From positions 1 to 64,000 of the forward strand of contig JAGDZO010000001.1 of the NCBI GenBank assembly GCA_049115815.1: 64,000 nucleotides of DNA. The letters are read 5' to 3'. The DNA comes from Marinoscillum sp049115815. GTDB taxonomy: Bacteria; Bacteroidota; Bacteroidia; Cytophagales; Cyclobacteriaceae. Below the pieces are notes generated by a model that saw nothing but the letters and a program-made list of their open reading frames with translations, searched no databases and was not told the DNA's origin. The number at the start of each line of letters is the position of its first letter. The first letter of the stretch is position 1. Positions 8,881-16,086 of this stretch are shown piece after piece. Made by a program: the position numbers and the translations under genes.

Positions 8881-10052
8881 TGGTAGTTGATTTTGGTTGA
8901 GTAACCTAATGCTATTGCCGCATTTAGTGCTTCACATGCGTCAGTAGTTAGGTTGAGATGTTTGTTGGCTTCAAAAGCATAAACATAATTTTCAATGCTA
9001 TCAGGCCACATGCGGATATTCCAACTGGTAGCTTTTCGGGCCAATTCAAACTCTTGCAACTTTAGATATTGCGCTGCTAATCCCGTGTATATGCGGTAAT
9101 GGTGCTTTGGCAGATTAGCACCTGACATCACCAAGAGATAACCCTCACCATAGGTGGACTTGTATTGCTGTATGGCTACATCACTGGCTAATTTGAAATG
9201 CCTTAAGGATTCCTCAGCATTGTTCAGGTTATCACGATATATTTCTGCTTTCTCGAGGTAGATAGTCATGGATTGAAATCCTTCTAATAGCAATTCTGTG
9301 AGTTTTTTGAGTGCATGATGTGGTAACCCTGCTGCTCGATAGCAATGTGCCAGATGCTCTTGGAGATCCAATGGAAAACTCGGATCGTATCGCTCTGCTA
9401 ATTCGTAGTAATAGATAGCCTCTTGATACTGGAGCATATTGTAATGTCGCTCAGCGCTAACCGATAAAAAATTCATTTGATCTTTTTTGAATTCCTTCAT
9501 GTCAGCTTCTATTGACATAAATGATTTGAGGCTGTCGAGAGTGGAAAGACCCAAATCAAGTTGACCTTGGTTGATGAGCGTTTGGGCACGATTGAAGGAG
9601 GCTCTTCTGGCCGAGATGAGCTCTTGAATTCGAACCTGTTCGAGGTGATCTAATGTCCAGAAGACAGACATGGCAATAGCTGCTACGATGAATGTAAAAG
9701 CCAATGCATAACCAGTTGCAATCCAGTTTTTGCGCCAGTTGATTTTCCTGACAGGTATTGGAGGTCGCTTGTAAGTATATTGATCGTATGTTGGGGTTTT
9801 GCGGCTATGTGGATCAAAATCAAATTTGGGTGCTTGCTGTCCATACTGGAGCTGTAAGTCATATCTTGCTCGCTCGTATGGGTTAGAGAGGGTTTGATAG
9901 GCTTGGTTTATTTGTTTGAATCTTTCCTCTGCTTCCGGATTGTTGGGGTTTTTATCGGGATGAAATTTGACGGCTAATTTTTTGAAGGCAGATTTAAGCT
10001 CGTCGCTTGAAGCATTATCCGAAACACCTAGAATACTGTAATGTGTAGCCAT
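8871..10052 (-). CDS. Membrane-anchored J-domain protein with TPR-like repeats
   Basis: Residues 1-68 form a J domain with the HPD triad (KFHPDKNPNNPEAEERF) and an intact QAYQTLSNPYERARYD helix. A linker rich in proline and basic residues leads to one membrane helix at about residues 114-136. The rest, to 393, is helical with TPR-like units (YEAIYYYELAERYDP, HCYRAAGLPHHALKKL, AAQYLKLQEFELARKA). It probably recruits DnaK to the membrane, with the TPR part binding clients on the other side or in the cytoplasm depending on topology. It is not canonical DnaJ: there is no zinc finger. Confidence 0.85.
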   Translation of the reverse strand: MATHYSILGVSDNASSDELKSAFKKLAVKFHPDKNPNNPEAEERFKQINQAYQTLSNPYERARYDLQLQYGQQAPKFDFDPHSRKTPTYDQYTYKRPPIPVRKINWRKNWIATGYALAFTFIVAAIAMSVFWTLDHLEQVRIQELISARRASFNRAQTLINQGQLDLGLSTLDSLKSFMSIEADMKEFKKDQMNFLSVSAERHYNMLQYQEAIYYYELAERYDPSFPLDLQEHLAHCYRAAGLPHHALKKLTELLLEGFQSMTIYLEKAEIYRDNLNNAEESLRHFKLASDVAIQQYKSTYGEGYLLVMSGANLPKHHYRIYTGLAAQYLKLQEFELARKATSWNIRMWPDSIENYVYAFEANKHLNLTTDACEALNAAIALGYSTKINYQCQ

Positions 10053-10109
10053 ATCATTTGACTATAACTTGACCTTGTTGGCAAAACGCCAATTACTATC
10101 AATATTGTC

Positions 10110-10484
10110 CTAGGCGAACGCTTTCTGTGCAAGCCAAAACCCTATCAAGCACAACAATAATCCACCAAGAATACTTATACCTATGTAACCCGCATAGTGA
10201 AAATACTGAGCTTCTTTGATCATCTTGAGACCTTCTAGGCTAAATGCTGAGAAGGTGGTAAACCCTCCGCAGAATCCTGTGATCATTAGTAATTGGAGTG
10301 ACTGACTTTCTGTTTTGATCAATGATCCCGCCAGTAAACCAATAAGTAAGCTGCCTATCAAATTGACCGATAAAGTGCCATAAGGAAAACTAGAATCCAA
10401 CAGTTTGACGCTGTAGAGTCCCATCAAATAACGGAGTATACTTCCGGAAAAACCGCCTATGCCTACAAGCAACAATTGTTTCAT
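10110..10484 (-). CDS. crcB: Fluoride ion channel CrcB/FluC
   Basis: A 124-residue protein with four membrane helices and the family signatures GGFSGSILRYLMG, TLSVNLIGSLLIGLLAG and TGFCGGFTTFSAFSLE. It exports fluoride as a dual-topology dimer. Length is normal, and a single copy is seen. Its ATG overlaps the acpH stop in an ATGA arrangement, so the two genes are coupled. No fluoride riboswitch was recognised upstream of the operon. Confidence 0.93.
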   Translation of the reverse strand: MKQLLLVGIGGFSGSILRYLMGLYSVKLLDSSFPYGTLSVNLIGSLLIGLLAGSLIKTESQSLQLLMITGFCGGFTTFSAFSLEGLKMIKEAQYFHYAGYIGISILGGLLLCLIGFWLAQKAFA

Positions 10485-11065
10485 AATGTGTTTAAAAATT
10501 CTTTGGAGTGATTAATTAGTTCTGGAAAAAACGCTTCAAACTCCCTTTGATAATCTTCATAGTCGGCTTCCAGATCTTTTGAAGCATGCTCCATTTTAGA
10601 GGCAAATTTAGTCCTTCGGGACATGCCTGTAAGTGCTCGGTTGATGCCTTCTACATATTGATAATTGAAAAGCCAATTGTCACGCTTCATATAGGTGAGC
10701 ATATGCCGAGCCTTTTGAGGAATCACATCGCGATACTCGCCAGTAAGCGAATAGAACTGATGTGTAAATTCTTTAAGTGGAGTTTGGGAATATGAGGGCC
10801 ATAAATGGGCAAGGAAATGATCATAAAACACATCACCAATGACAGGGGCATAGTGATGGTATTTTGGTCTTAGCCGTTCTTTGGTAAGGGTCACTATTTC
10901 ATGAGAGTCTGTAAATCGATCAATTTCGCGATGGAGATGAATTCCCTTCTGAATCTCCTCATTGTAATTTTCCCATTCCTTTCCTTTGACGAAATCGCCG
11001 ATAAAATTTCCTATCAGCACATCATGCGAATTACCTGAAAGATATATGTGTGCTAGAAAATTCAT
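10481..11065 (-). CDS. acpH: Acyl carrier protein phosphodiesterase
   Basis: The N-terminus MNFLAHIYLSGNSHDVLIGNFIGDF is characteristic of AcpH, as are IHLHREIDRFTDSHEIV and GDVFYDHFLAHLWP, with His/Asp residues in the HD-like pattern. The enzyme removes the phosphopantetheine arm from acyl carrier protein. Length (194) is typical. It is the first gene of an acpH-crcB operon, divergent from the TerB-like gene. Confidence 0.92.
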   Translation of the reverse strand: MNFLAHIYLSGNSHDVLIGNFIGDFVKGKEWENYNEEIQKGIHLHREIDRFTDSHEIVTLTKERLRPKYHHYAPVIGDVFYDHFLAHLWPSYSQTPLKEFTHQFYSLTGEYRDVIPQKARHMLTYMKRDNWLFNYQYVEGINRALTGMSRRTKFASKMEHASKDLEADYEDYQREFEAFFPELINHSKEFLNTL

Positions 11066-11181
11066 TTAGGGCTCATGCTCTGTGAAAAAAGTTTTGTTAG
11101 GCTTTTATTTTAACCTAAGTTTAGAAATATTTTTGTAACCAGCGCTAAACTCTTAACATTATCAACTCACACTCATCAAAT

Positions 11182-11574
11182 ATGATCCGAACACAACTCA
11201 ACTTGCTGGTGCAATTAGCTAAAGTGGACGGTGTAGTCGTGCAGGATGAAATAGATCTGATCAAGCAGATAGGGGAGGCTAATGGAATGTCTTCAGTGGA
11301 AATTACCTCTTGCTTTGAAGACCCATCATTGATCGAGGACTTGGATAGTCTTTCGGACGATGAAAAGTATGAATACATCTATCACATTGTACAATTGATG
11401 AAGATAGATGGAAGGCTGTATAAAGAAGAAATTCGATTCTGCGCTAAGCTCGCTAGTAAATTGGGCTATGAGGAAGATGTATTGCTTGAACTGATGCTCA
11501 AAATATACAGCAACCCAGAGATATCAGCAGACAAGTCTGTGCTGAAAAAGACCATACAGCAGTACCTCAAATAA
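11182..11574 (+). CDS. TerB-like helical protein
   Basis: 130 residues, all helical, with two repeats of the TerB pattern: LAKVDGVVVQDEIDLIKQIGEANGM and MKIDGRLYKEEIRFCAKLASKLGY. In this family acidic residues after the D-G turns can bind metal. It is separated by only 4 bases from the SF1 helicase gene, so a joint role in stress or nucleic-acid upkeep is possible (inference from position). Confidence 0.8.
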   Translation: MIRTQLNLLVQLAKVDGVVVQDEIDLIKQIGEANGMSSVEITSCFEDPSLIEDLDSLSDDEKYEYIYHIVQLMKIDGRLYKEEIRFCAKLASKLGYEEDVLLELMLKIYSNPEISADKSVLKKTIQQYLK

Positions 11575-11578
11575 CATC

Positions 11579-13480
11579 ATGGATCATTCGGAGCATTTTC
11601 TTCGACGCTTGCTTTTGTTGAAAAAGGAAAGGGTAGAGGATCGAAAGCAATACGAAACCAAAATTCGCAATCGCTCACTGGAGGATAGAAAGAAGGAAGG
11701 GGTGACCTGGTATCCTGCTATGGTTAACCGCTCCTACATAGGCACGGGAGAACGATGGACGCTTATGATGGAGCGCACAACCGACCATTCAAAAAGACAT
11801 TTTTTTCAGGTTGGATCTTCAGTCAGCGTATTTCTAAACGACGCTAAGAAAGGCCTAAGTGCGTCGGGTATTATCAGCAAGGTCAATGAAAAATATATGA
11901 CCATCGTGCTTAATAGAGACGATCCGCCAGATTGGCTTGAGGATGGTCGCTTAGGTATAGATCTGCTTTTTGATGAGAGCACTTATGACGAGATGGAGAA
12001 GGCTATGCATAAGTTGGCTGGTGTCAAGGAAGGTAGGCTTGAGGAGTTGGTTGGAGTTTTGTTGGGTCACAATGAGCCACATTTTATTGATACACACAAG
12101 ATCACACTACCAAGTCTCAATGAAAGCCAAAATGATGCTTTACATAAAATACAGTCTGCTAAAGATGTAGCACTTGTTCATGGCCCACCTGGCACAGGGA
12201 AAACGACCACTTTGGTGGATGCCATCAAATATACAGTAGACAGGGAGAAGCAAGTAATGGTCAGTGCGGCTAGCAATGCCGCTGTGGATTTGCTCGCAGA
12301 GAAATTGACGATAAGTGGGGTCAGAGTACTGAGAATAGGGCACCCTGCTAGAGTAACTGACGAAGTGGTATCCTGTACCATGGACGCACGATTGGCCAAT
12401 CATGATGATGCCAAAATGCTGAAAGACCTTAGGAAGAAGGCGGAGGAGTTTCGTACGATGGGATTGAAACATAAGCGAAATTTCGGACGAGCAGAAAGAG
12501 AGCAGCGAAGAATGCTACTGGACGAGGCTCGCAATATTAAGGATGATGCGCGAATGCTAGAGGATCATATGATTCACGATGAGTTGAATAAAGCCGAGGT
12601 GATTGCGTGCACGCTGGTGGGTGCTAATAGTTCATATCTAAATAGAAGATCCTTCAAGACGCTTTTTATAGATGAAGCCTCACAGGCGTTGGAGCCTGCG
12701 AATTGGATTCCAATAATGAAGTGCGATAGGGTCATCATGGCTGGAGATCATTGGCAACTTCCACCCACAGTGAAGAGCATAGAAGCGGCCAAGGAGGGTC
12801 TTTCTGAGACTATTTTTGAGCGCGTGATTGAGAAATGGGACGCTGATGTGATGTTGGACACGCAGTATCGAATGCATGATGATATTATGCAGTTTTCCAA
12901 TCAGAAATTTTATAATGGAGCATTGAAGAGTGGTGAAATAATTGCTCAAAGAAGAATGCTATTTGATGAGCCTGTAGCATTTATCGATACTGCAGGATGT
13001 GGGTATGACGAGAAACTCAATCAGGAAACATTATCTACCTACAATGAAGAGGAAGCTGGTTTTGTCTTAAGAAGATTAGAAAAAACACTTGAAAGCTTGC
13101 CTGATGACGAAAGGGAACGGTTGAGTATCGGGATTATAGCTCCTTATAAGGCCCAGGCTGAGGTGTTGAAGAATCAACTAAGGCATTTTGATTACTCTGA
13201 GGCTGTCCTCAAAAACATCACGATTCAATCTGTCGATGCGTTTCAAGGTCAGGAGAGGGATATTATGATGATATCGTTGGTGCGTAGCAACCCGAGAGGA
13301 GAAATTGGGTTCTTATCTAATGTTCGAAGAATGAATGTAGCTATGACCAGAGCAAGGCACCTCTTGGTGATGGTTGGTGATTCTGCTACGCTGAGTTCCA
13401 ATGAATTTTTTGATGAACTGATCCAAGATCTGCAGACCAGAGGGTTCTATCATAGTGCGTTTGAGTATTTGGATAGTTAG
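11579..13480 (+). CDS. SF1 DNA/RNA helicase, UPF1/IGHMBP2-like
   Basis: A 633-residue superfamily 1 helicase. An N-terminal OB/beta-barrel-like region (about 1-150) precedes the motor. Motifs seen: Walker A HGPPGTGKTTT (about residues 199-209), motif Ia VSAASNAAVD, Walker B FIDEASQALEP, motif III AGDHWQLPPTVKS, motif IV region DTQYRMHDDIM, motif V SVDAFQGQERDI and motif VI NVAMTRARHLLV. All catalytic residues are intact. It should unwind or translocate on nucleic acid using ATP; the preferred substrate is not decidable. It begins 4 bases after the TerB-like gene. Confidence 0.92.
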   Translation: MDHSEHFLRRLLLLKKERVEDRKQYETKIRNRSLEDRKKEGVTWYPAMVNRSYIGTGERWTLMMERTTDHSKRHFFQVGSSVSVFLNDAKKGLSASGIISKVNEKYMTIVLNRDDPPDWLEDGRLGIDLLFDESTYDEMEKAMHKLAGVKEGRLEELVGVLLGHNEPHFIDTHKITLPSLNESQNDALHKIQSAKDVALVHGPPGTGKTTTLVDAIKYTVDREKQVMVSAASNAAVDLLAEKLTISGVRVLRIGHPARVTDEVVSCTMDARLANHDDAKMLKDLRKKAEEFRTMGLKHKRNFGRAEREQRRMLLDEARNIKDDARMLEDHMIHDELNKAEVIACTLVGANSSYLNRRSFKTLFIDEASQALEPANWIPIMKCDRVIMAGDHWQLPPTVKSIEAAKEGLSETIFERVIEKWDADVMLDTQYRMHDDIMQFSNQKFYNGALKSGEIIAQRRMLFDEPVAFIDTAGCGYDEKLNQETLSTYNEEEAGFVLRRLEKTLESLPDDERERLSIGIIAPYKAQAEVLKNQLRHFDYSEAVLKNITIQSVDAFQGQERDIMMISLVRSNPRGEIGFLSNVRRMNVAMTRARHLLVMVGDSATLSSNEFFDELIQDLQTRGFYHSAFEYLDS

Positions 13481-13484
13481 GTGT

Positions 13485-13590
13485 TTGGGTGTTAATGTGT
13501 TAAGGTTTGGTGAGTGTTAATGTTCGGAGGGTGTCAATGTGTTTAGGTGATAATGTTTGGGAAGTGTTAATGTGTTAAGGTTTGAAATGT
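13485..13590 (+). repeat. Short degenerate direct repeats after the helicase gene
   Basis: The sequence GTGTTAATGTGTTAAGGTTTG appears near 13490 and again near 13567. Between them lie related units built on GTGTTAATG and GTGTCAATG. The block is G/T-rich and non-coding. It may be slipped-strand repeat or remnant coding DNA; no function is indicated. Confidence 0.5.
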
Positions 13591-13691
13591 TCTGGCGTTT
13601 GAAAGCTGATTAGTTCAATATATACCCTCTGGCACTGATGGATGTCATTGTCGAAATGGCGAGATTTATCTTTTAACATCATTGTTCAACT

Positions 13692-14192
13692 ATGGGATTT
13701 TTTTCGAAGATTAAGAACTTCATCACTGGCGGGGCAGCCGAGGTTGCTATTATCTATGAGGAGCCGATTACAGATGGCTCTAAGCCTGTCAAGCTCTTTG
13801 TGACCGCTACAGCCAATGACGATTGTAAGATTAAGAAGGTCTATTTGAATTTCAGAGCTAGAGAAACCTATATCAAAAGGCACGAGCGCAAAAGAACTGA
13901 TGACGATGGACATACGACCACATATCATGAGGATCTGACAGAACATCTAGACCACTTCACTAAAGAGCTAATATTGGCTGAAGACATAATGCTTAGCAAA
14001 GGCCAAAGTGATAAATGGTTGGCTGAGATTGAGCTGCCTTCTTCCCCTATCGCAACATTTCATGGTCGAGATGTTTTTTTCAAATGGGAGGCTGAGGCAG
14101 GATTAGATATGCCAGGAAATGATCCTGATAGTGGATGGGTAGAACTCATCGTTGCTAAAAAAATGAACTACACCATCAACGACATAGCATAA
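13692..14192 (+). CDS. Small beta-rich protein, possibly Spo0M/arrestin-like (first of pair)
   Basis: A 166-residue cytoplasmic protein without a signal peptide. It begins MGFFSKIKNFITGGAAEVAI and is predicted mostly beta, with a central KKVYLNFRARETY strand and a late DVFFKWEAEAGLDMPGNDPDSGW segment. The N-terminal amphipathic start and the strand pattern recall Spo0M/arrestin-fold proteins, but the assignment is tentative. It overlaps its downstream paralogue by one base (TAATG). Confidence 0.65.
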   Translation: MGFFSKIKNFITGGAAEVAIIYEEPITDGSKPVKLFVTATANDDCKIKKVYLNFRARETYIKRHERKRTDDDGHTTTYHEDLTEHLDHFTKELILAEDIMLSKGQSDKWLAEIELPSSPIATFHGRDVFFKWEAEAGLDMPGNDPDSGWVELIVAKKMNYTINDIA

Positions 14193-14617
14193 TGGGCATT
14201 CTGAAAGATATTAAAGATTCAATCATGGGCGAACAAGCTGATGTAACGCTCAATTTGGTCAATGATGTAGTCGATGAAGATGGTCAATTAGAGGCATCAC
14301 TGACGATTAAGGCCAAGGACAAAACAATCATCAGTGAGTCTGTCTATGTCATAGTAAAGGCATTTGAAGAATCAGCCATTACTAAGACCATCTATGAAGA
14401 AAAAGTCGAATTGGAGAAGACCGTACAGCTCAATGCCAATGATGAGAAGACTTGGCCGGTAACCATTCAGATTCCAGAGAGCGCACCTTCTACTTATTTC
14501 GGGAAACACTCTAAACTTGATTGGAAACTGACCGGTGGTATCGAAATGCCAGTAGTTAATCCACAGGCGGAAGCTCGATTTGTCGTGGATAGAGTCAATG
14601 TATTTCCTACAGAATAA
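14192..14617 (+). CDS. Small beta-rich protein, possibly Spo0M/arrestin-like (second of pair)
   Basis: 141 residues, starting MGILKDIKDSIMGEQADVTL, the same layout as the preceding protein. Both end with a K(W/L)xxxxGxxMP segment (KLDWKLTGGIEMP here, FFKWEAEAGLDMP in the neighbour). The two are thus divergent tandem paralogues that are probably co-translated, which suggests a heteromer. Function is unknown. Confidence 0.65.
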   Translation: MGILKDIKDSIMGEQADVTLNLVNDVVDEDGQLEASLTIKAKDKTIISESVYVIVKAFEESAITKTIYEEKVELEKTVQLNANDEKTWPVTIQIPESAPSTYFGKHSKLDWKLTGGIEMPVVNPQAEARFVVDRVNVFPTE

Positions 14618-14675
14618 GCCAACTGCATTCAGCGATTAATTTCGATTTTATCTATCTTGATCAAAATTGAAATTC

Positions 14676-15950
14676 ATGAAAAAGCTATTATTCTTATCCA
14701 TTTTACTTTCTTCTTTCAACCTGTTAGCCCAGCGAAGTTTACTGCACGTGGGGACGCTAATTGATGGCGTAGGAGACAAGGCATTGACCGAACGAACCAT
14801 AGTGGTTGCAGAAGGGAAGATCTTAGAAATCAAAGCTGGATATACTCAACCAACAGACAATGATGTGGTTATCGATTTGAAATCTCAAACAGTAATGCCT
14901 GGTTGGATTGATATGCATGTGCACCTAGAAGGAGAAACCAGTAAAGATGGTTACCTAAAAGAATTCACCATGAACGAGGCAGATGTTGCTTTTGAGTCAA
15001 CACTATATGCAAAACGAACATTGATGGCTGGATTCACAACAGTTCGAGATTTGGGGGGTAGTGGAGTGAATATCTCCCTTCGAAATGCCATCAATAAAGG
15101 AACGGTTGTGGGGCCTAGAATCTTTACAGCTGGCAAGGCTTTGGCCATCACAGGAGGTCATGCAGACCCGACCAACGGTTATAGAAAAGACCTGATGGGT
15201 GACCCAACGCCTAAAAATGGTGTGGTGAACGGGCTAGATGATGCCAAAAAAGCCGTGAGGCAACGTTATAAGAATGGTGCGGATTTGATCAAGATAACAG
15301 CGACAGGTGGCGTGCTTAGTGTGGCTAAAGATGGAAGCGGTCCACACTTCAGCGAAGAGGAAATGGCCGAAATTGTAAAAACAGCAAATGACCTGGGTTT
15401 TCACGTAGCAGCGCATGCTCATGGAGATGAAGGAATGCAACGAGCCGTCAGAGCAGGAGTGAAGACCATAGAGCATGGCACTTATATGTCAGAGGCTACC
15501 ATGAAACTGATGAAAGAGAAGAATGCCTATTATATCCCTACGATAACCGCTGGAATGGCAGTGGCAGAGTTGTCAAAAATAGATGGTTATTATCCTGATA
15601 TGGTAGCCAAGAAGGCTTCAGTGATTGGGCCGCAGATTAGTGGAACATTCGCAAAAGCGTATAAAAATGGTACTCCAATTGGCTTTGGGACAGATGCAGG
15701 AGTCTTTCCACACGGAGAGAATTACAAAGAGTTCAAATACATGGTTGATGGTGGCATGCCTGCTATGGAGGTAATTAAAAGCGCTACATCTGTGAATGCG
15801 AGCATATTGGGGGTGTCAGATGAGCTAGGCTCACTCAAAGCAGGAATGAAAGCAGATATAGTGGCTGTAGATGGGGATCCATTGAAGGATATGGCGGTGA
15901 TGAGTAAAGTGACCTTTGTGATGAAAGCAGGCGTGGTTTATAAGGATTAG
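14676..15950 (+). CDS. Exported metal-dependent amidohydrolase (prolidase/imidazolonepropionase-like)
   Basis: The start at 14676 gives a clean signal peptide (MKKLLFLSILLSSFNLLAQ); a TTG at 14667 would add three residues. The TIM-barrel enzyme keeps all metal ligands: HVH in GWIDMHVHLEG, the likely carboxylated lysine in DLIKITATGGV, AHAHGDEG, IEHGTYM, and D in GFGTDAGVFPHGEN. The C-terminus has the usual GSLKAGMKADIVAVDGDPL. It should hydrolyse a cyclic amide or dipeptide in the periplasm; the substrate is unknown. All active-site positions are intact, in contrast to the dihydroorotase homologue at 2319. Confidence 0.9.
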   Translation: MKKLLFLSILLSSFNLLAQRSLLHVGTLIDGVGDKALTERTIVVAEGKILEIKAGYTQPTDNDVVIDLKSQTVMPGWIDMHVHLEGETSKDGYLKEFTMNEADVAFESTLYAKRTLMAGFTTVRDLGGSGVNISLRNAINKGTVVGPRIFTAGKALAITGGHADPTNGYRKDLMGDPTPKNGVVNGLDDAKKAVRQRYKNGADLIKITATGGVLSVAKDGSGPHFSEEEMAEIVKTANDLGFHVAAHAHGDEGMQRAVRAGVKTIEHGTYMSEATMKLMKEKNAYYIPTITAGMAVAELSKIDGYYPDMVAKKASVIGPQISGTFAKAYKNGTPIGFGTDAGVFPHGENYKEFKYMVDGGMPAMEVIKSATSVNASILGVSDELGSLKAGMKADIVAVDGDPLKDMAVMSKVTFVMKAGVVYKD

Positions 15951-15965
15951 TAGTTTATGCCTGGA

Positions 15966-16022
15966 TTCGAGTATGGTTGAGCTTGTGTGGGTTGTTTCGT
16001 GAGGATACGAAGCAAGGCTTAG
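15966..16022. repeat. Fragment of the dispersed repeat
   Basis: The last ~35 bases (GGTTGTTTCGTGAGGATACG at 15990-16009, then AAGCAAGGCTTA) match the ends of the repeat copies at 19006-19190 and 20685-20869. The part from 15966 also resembles 20886-20943. It lies after the amidohydrolase gene and contains a short hairpin, TTCGT / ACGAA. Confidence 0.6.
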
Positions 16023-16086
16023 TTTGCTGGATATTAAATCTTAGAATAGCGAAAAGGTTCGCATTGCAAATGTGTAGACGGGTTTC

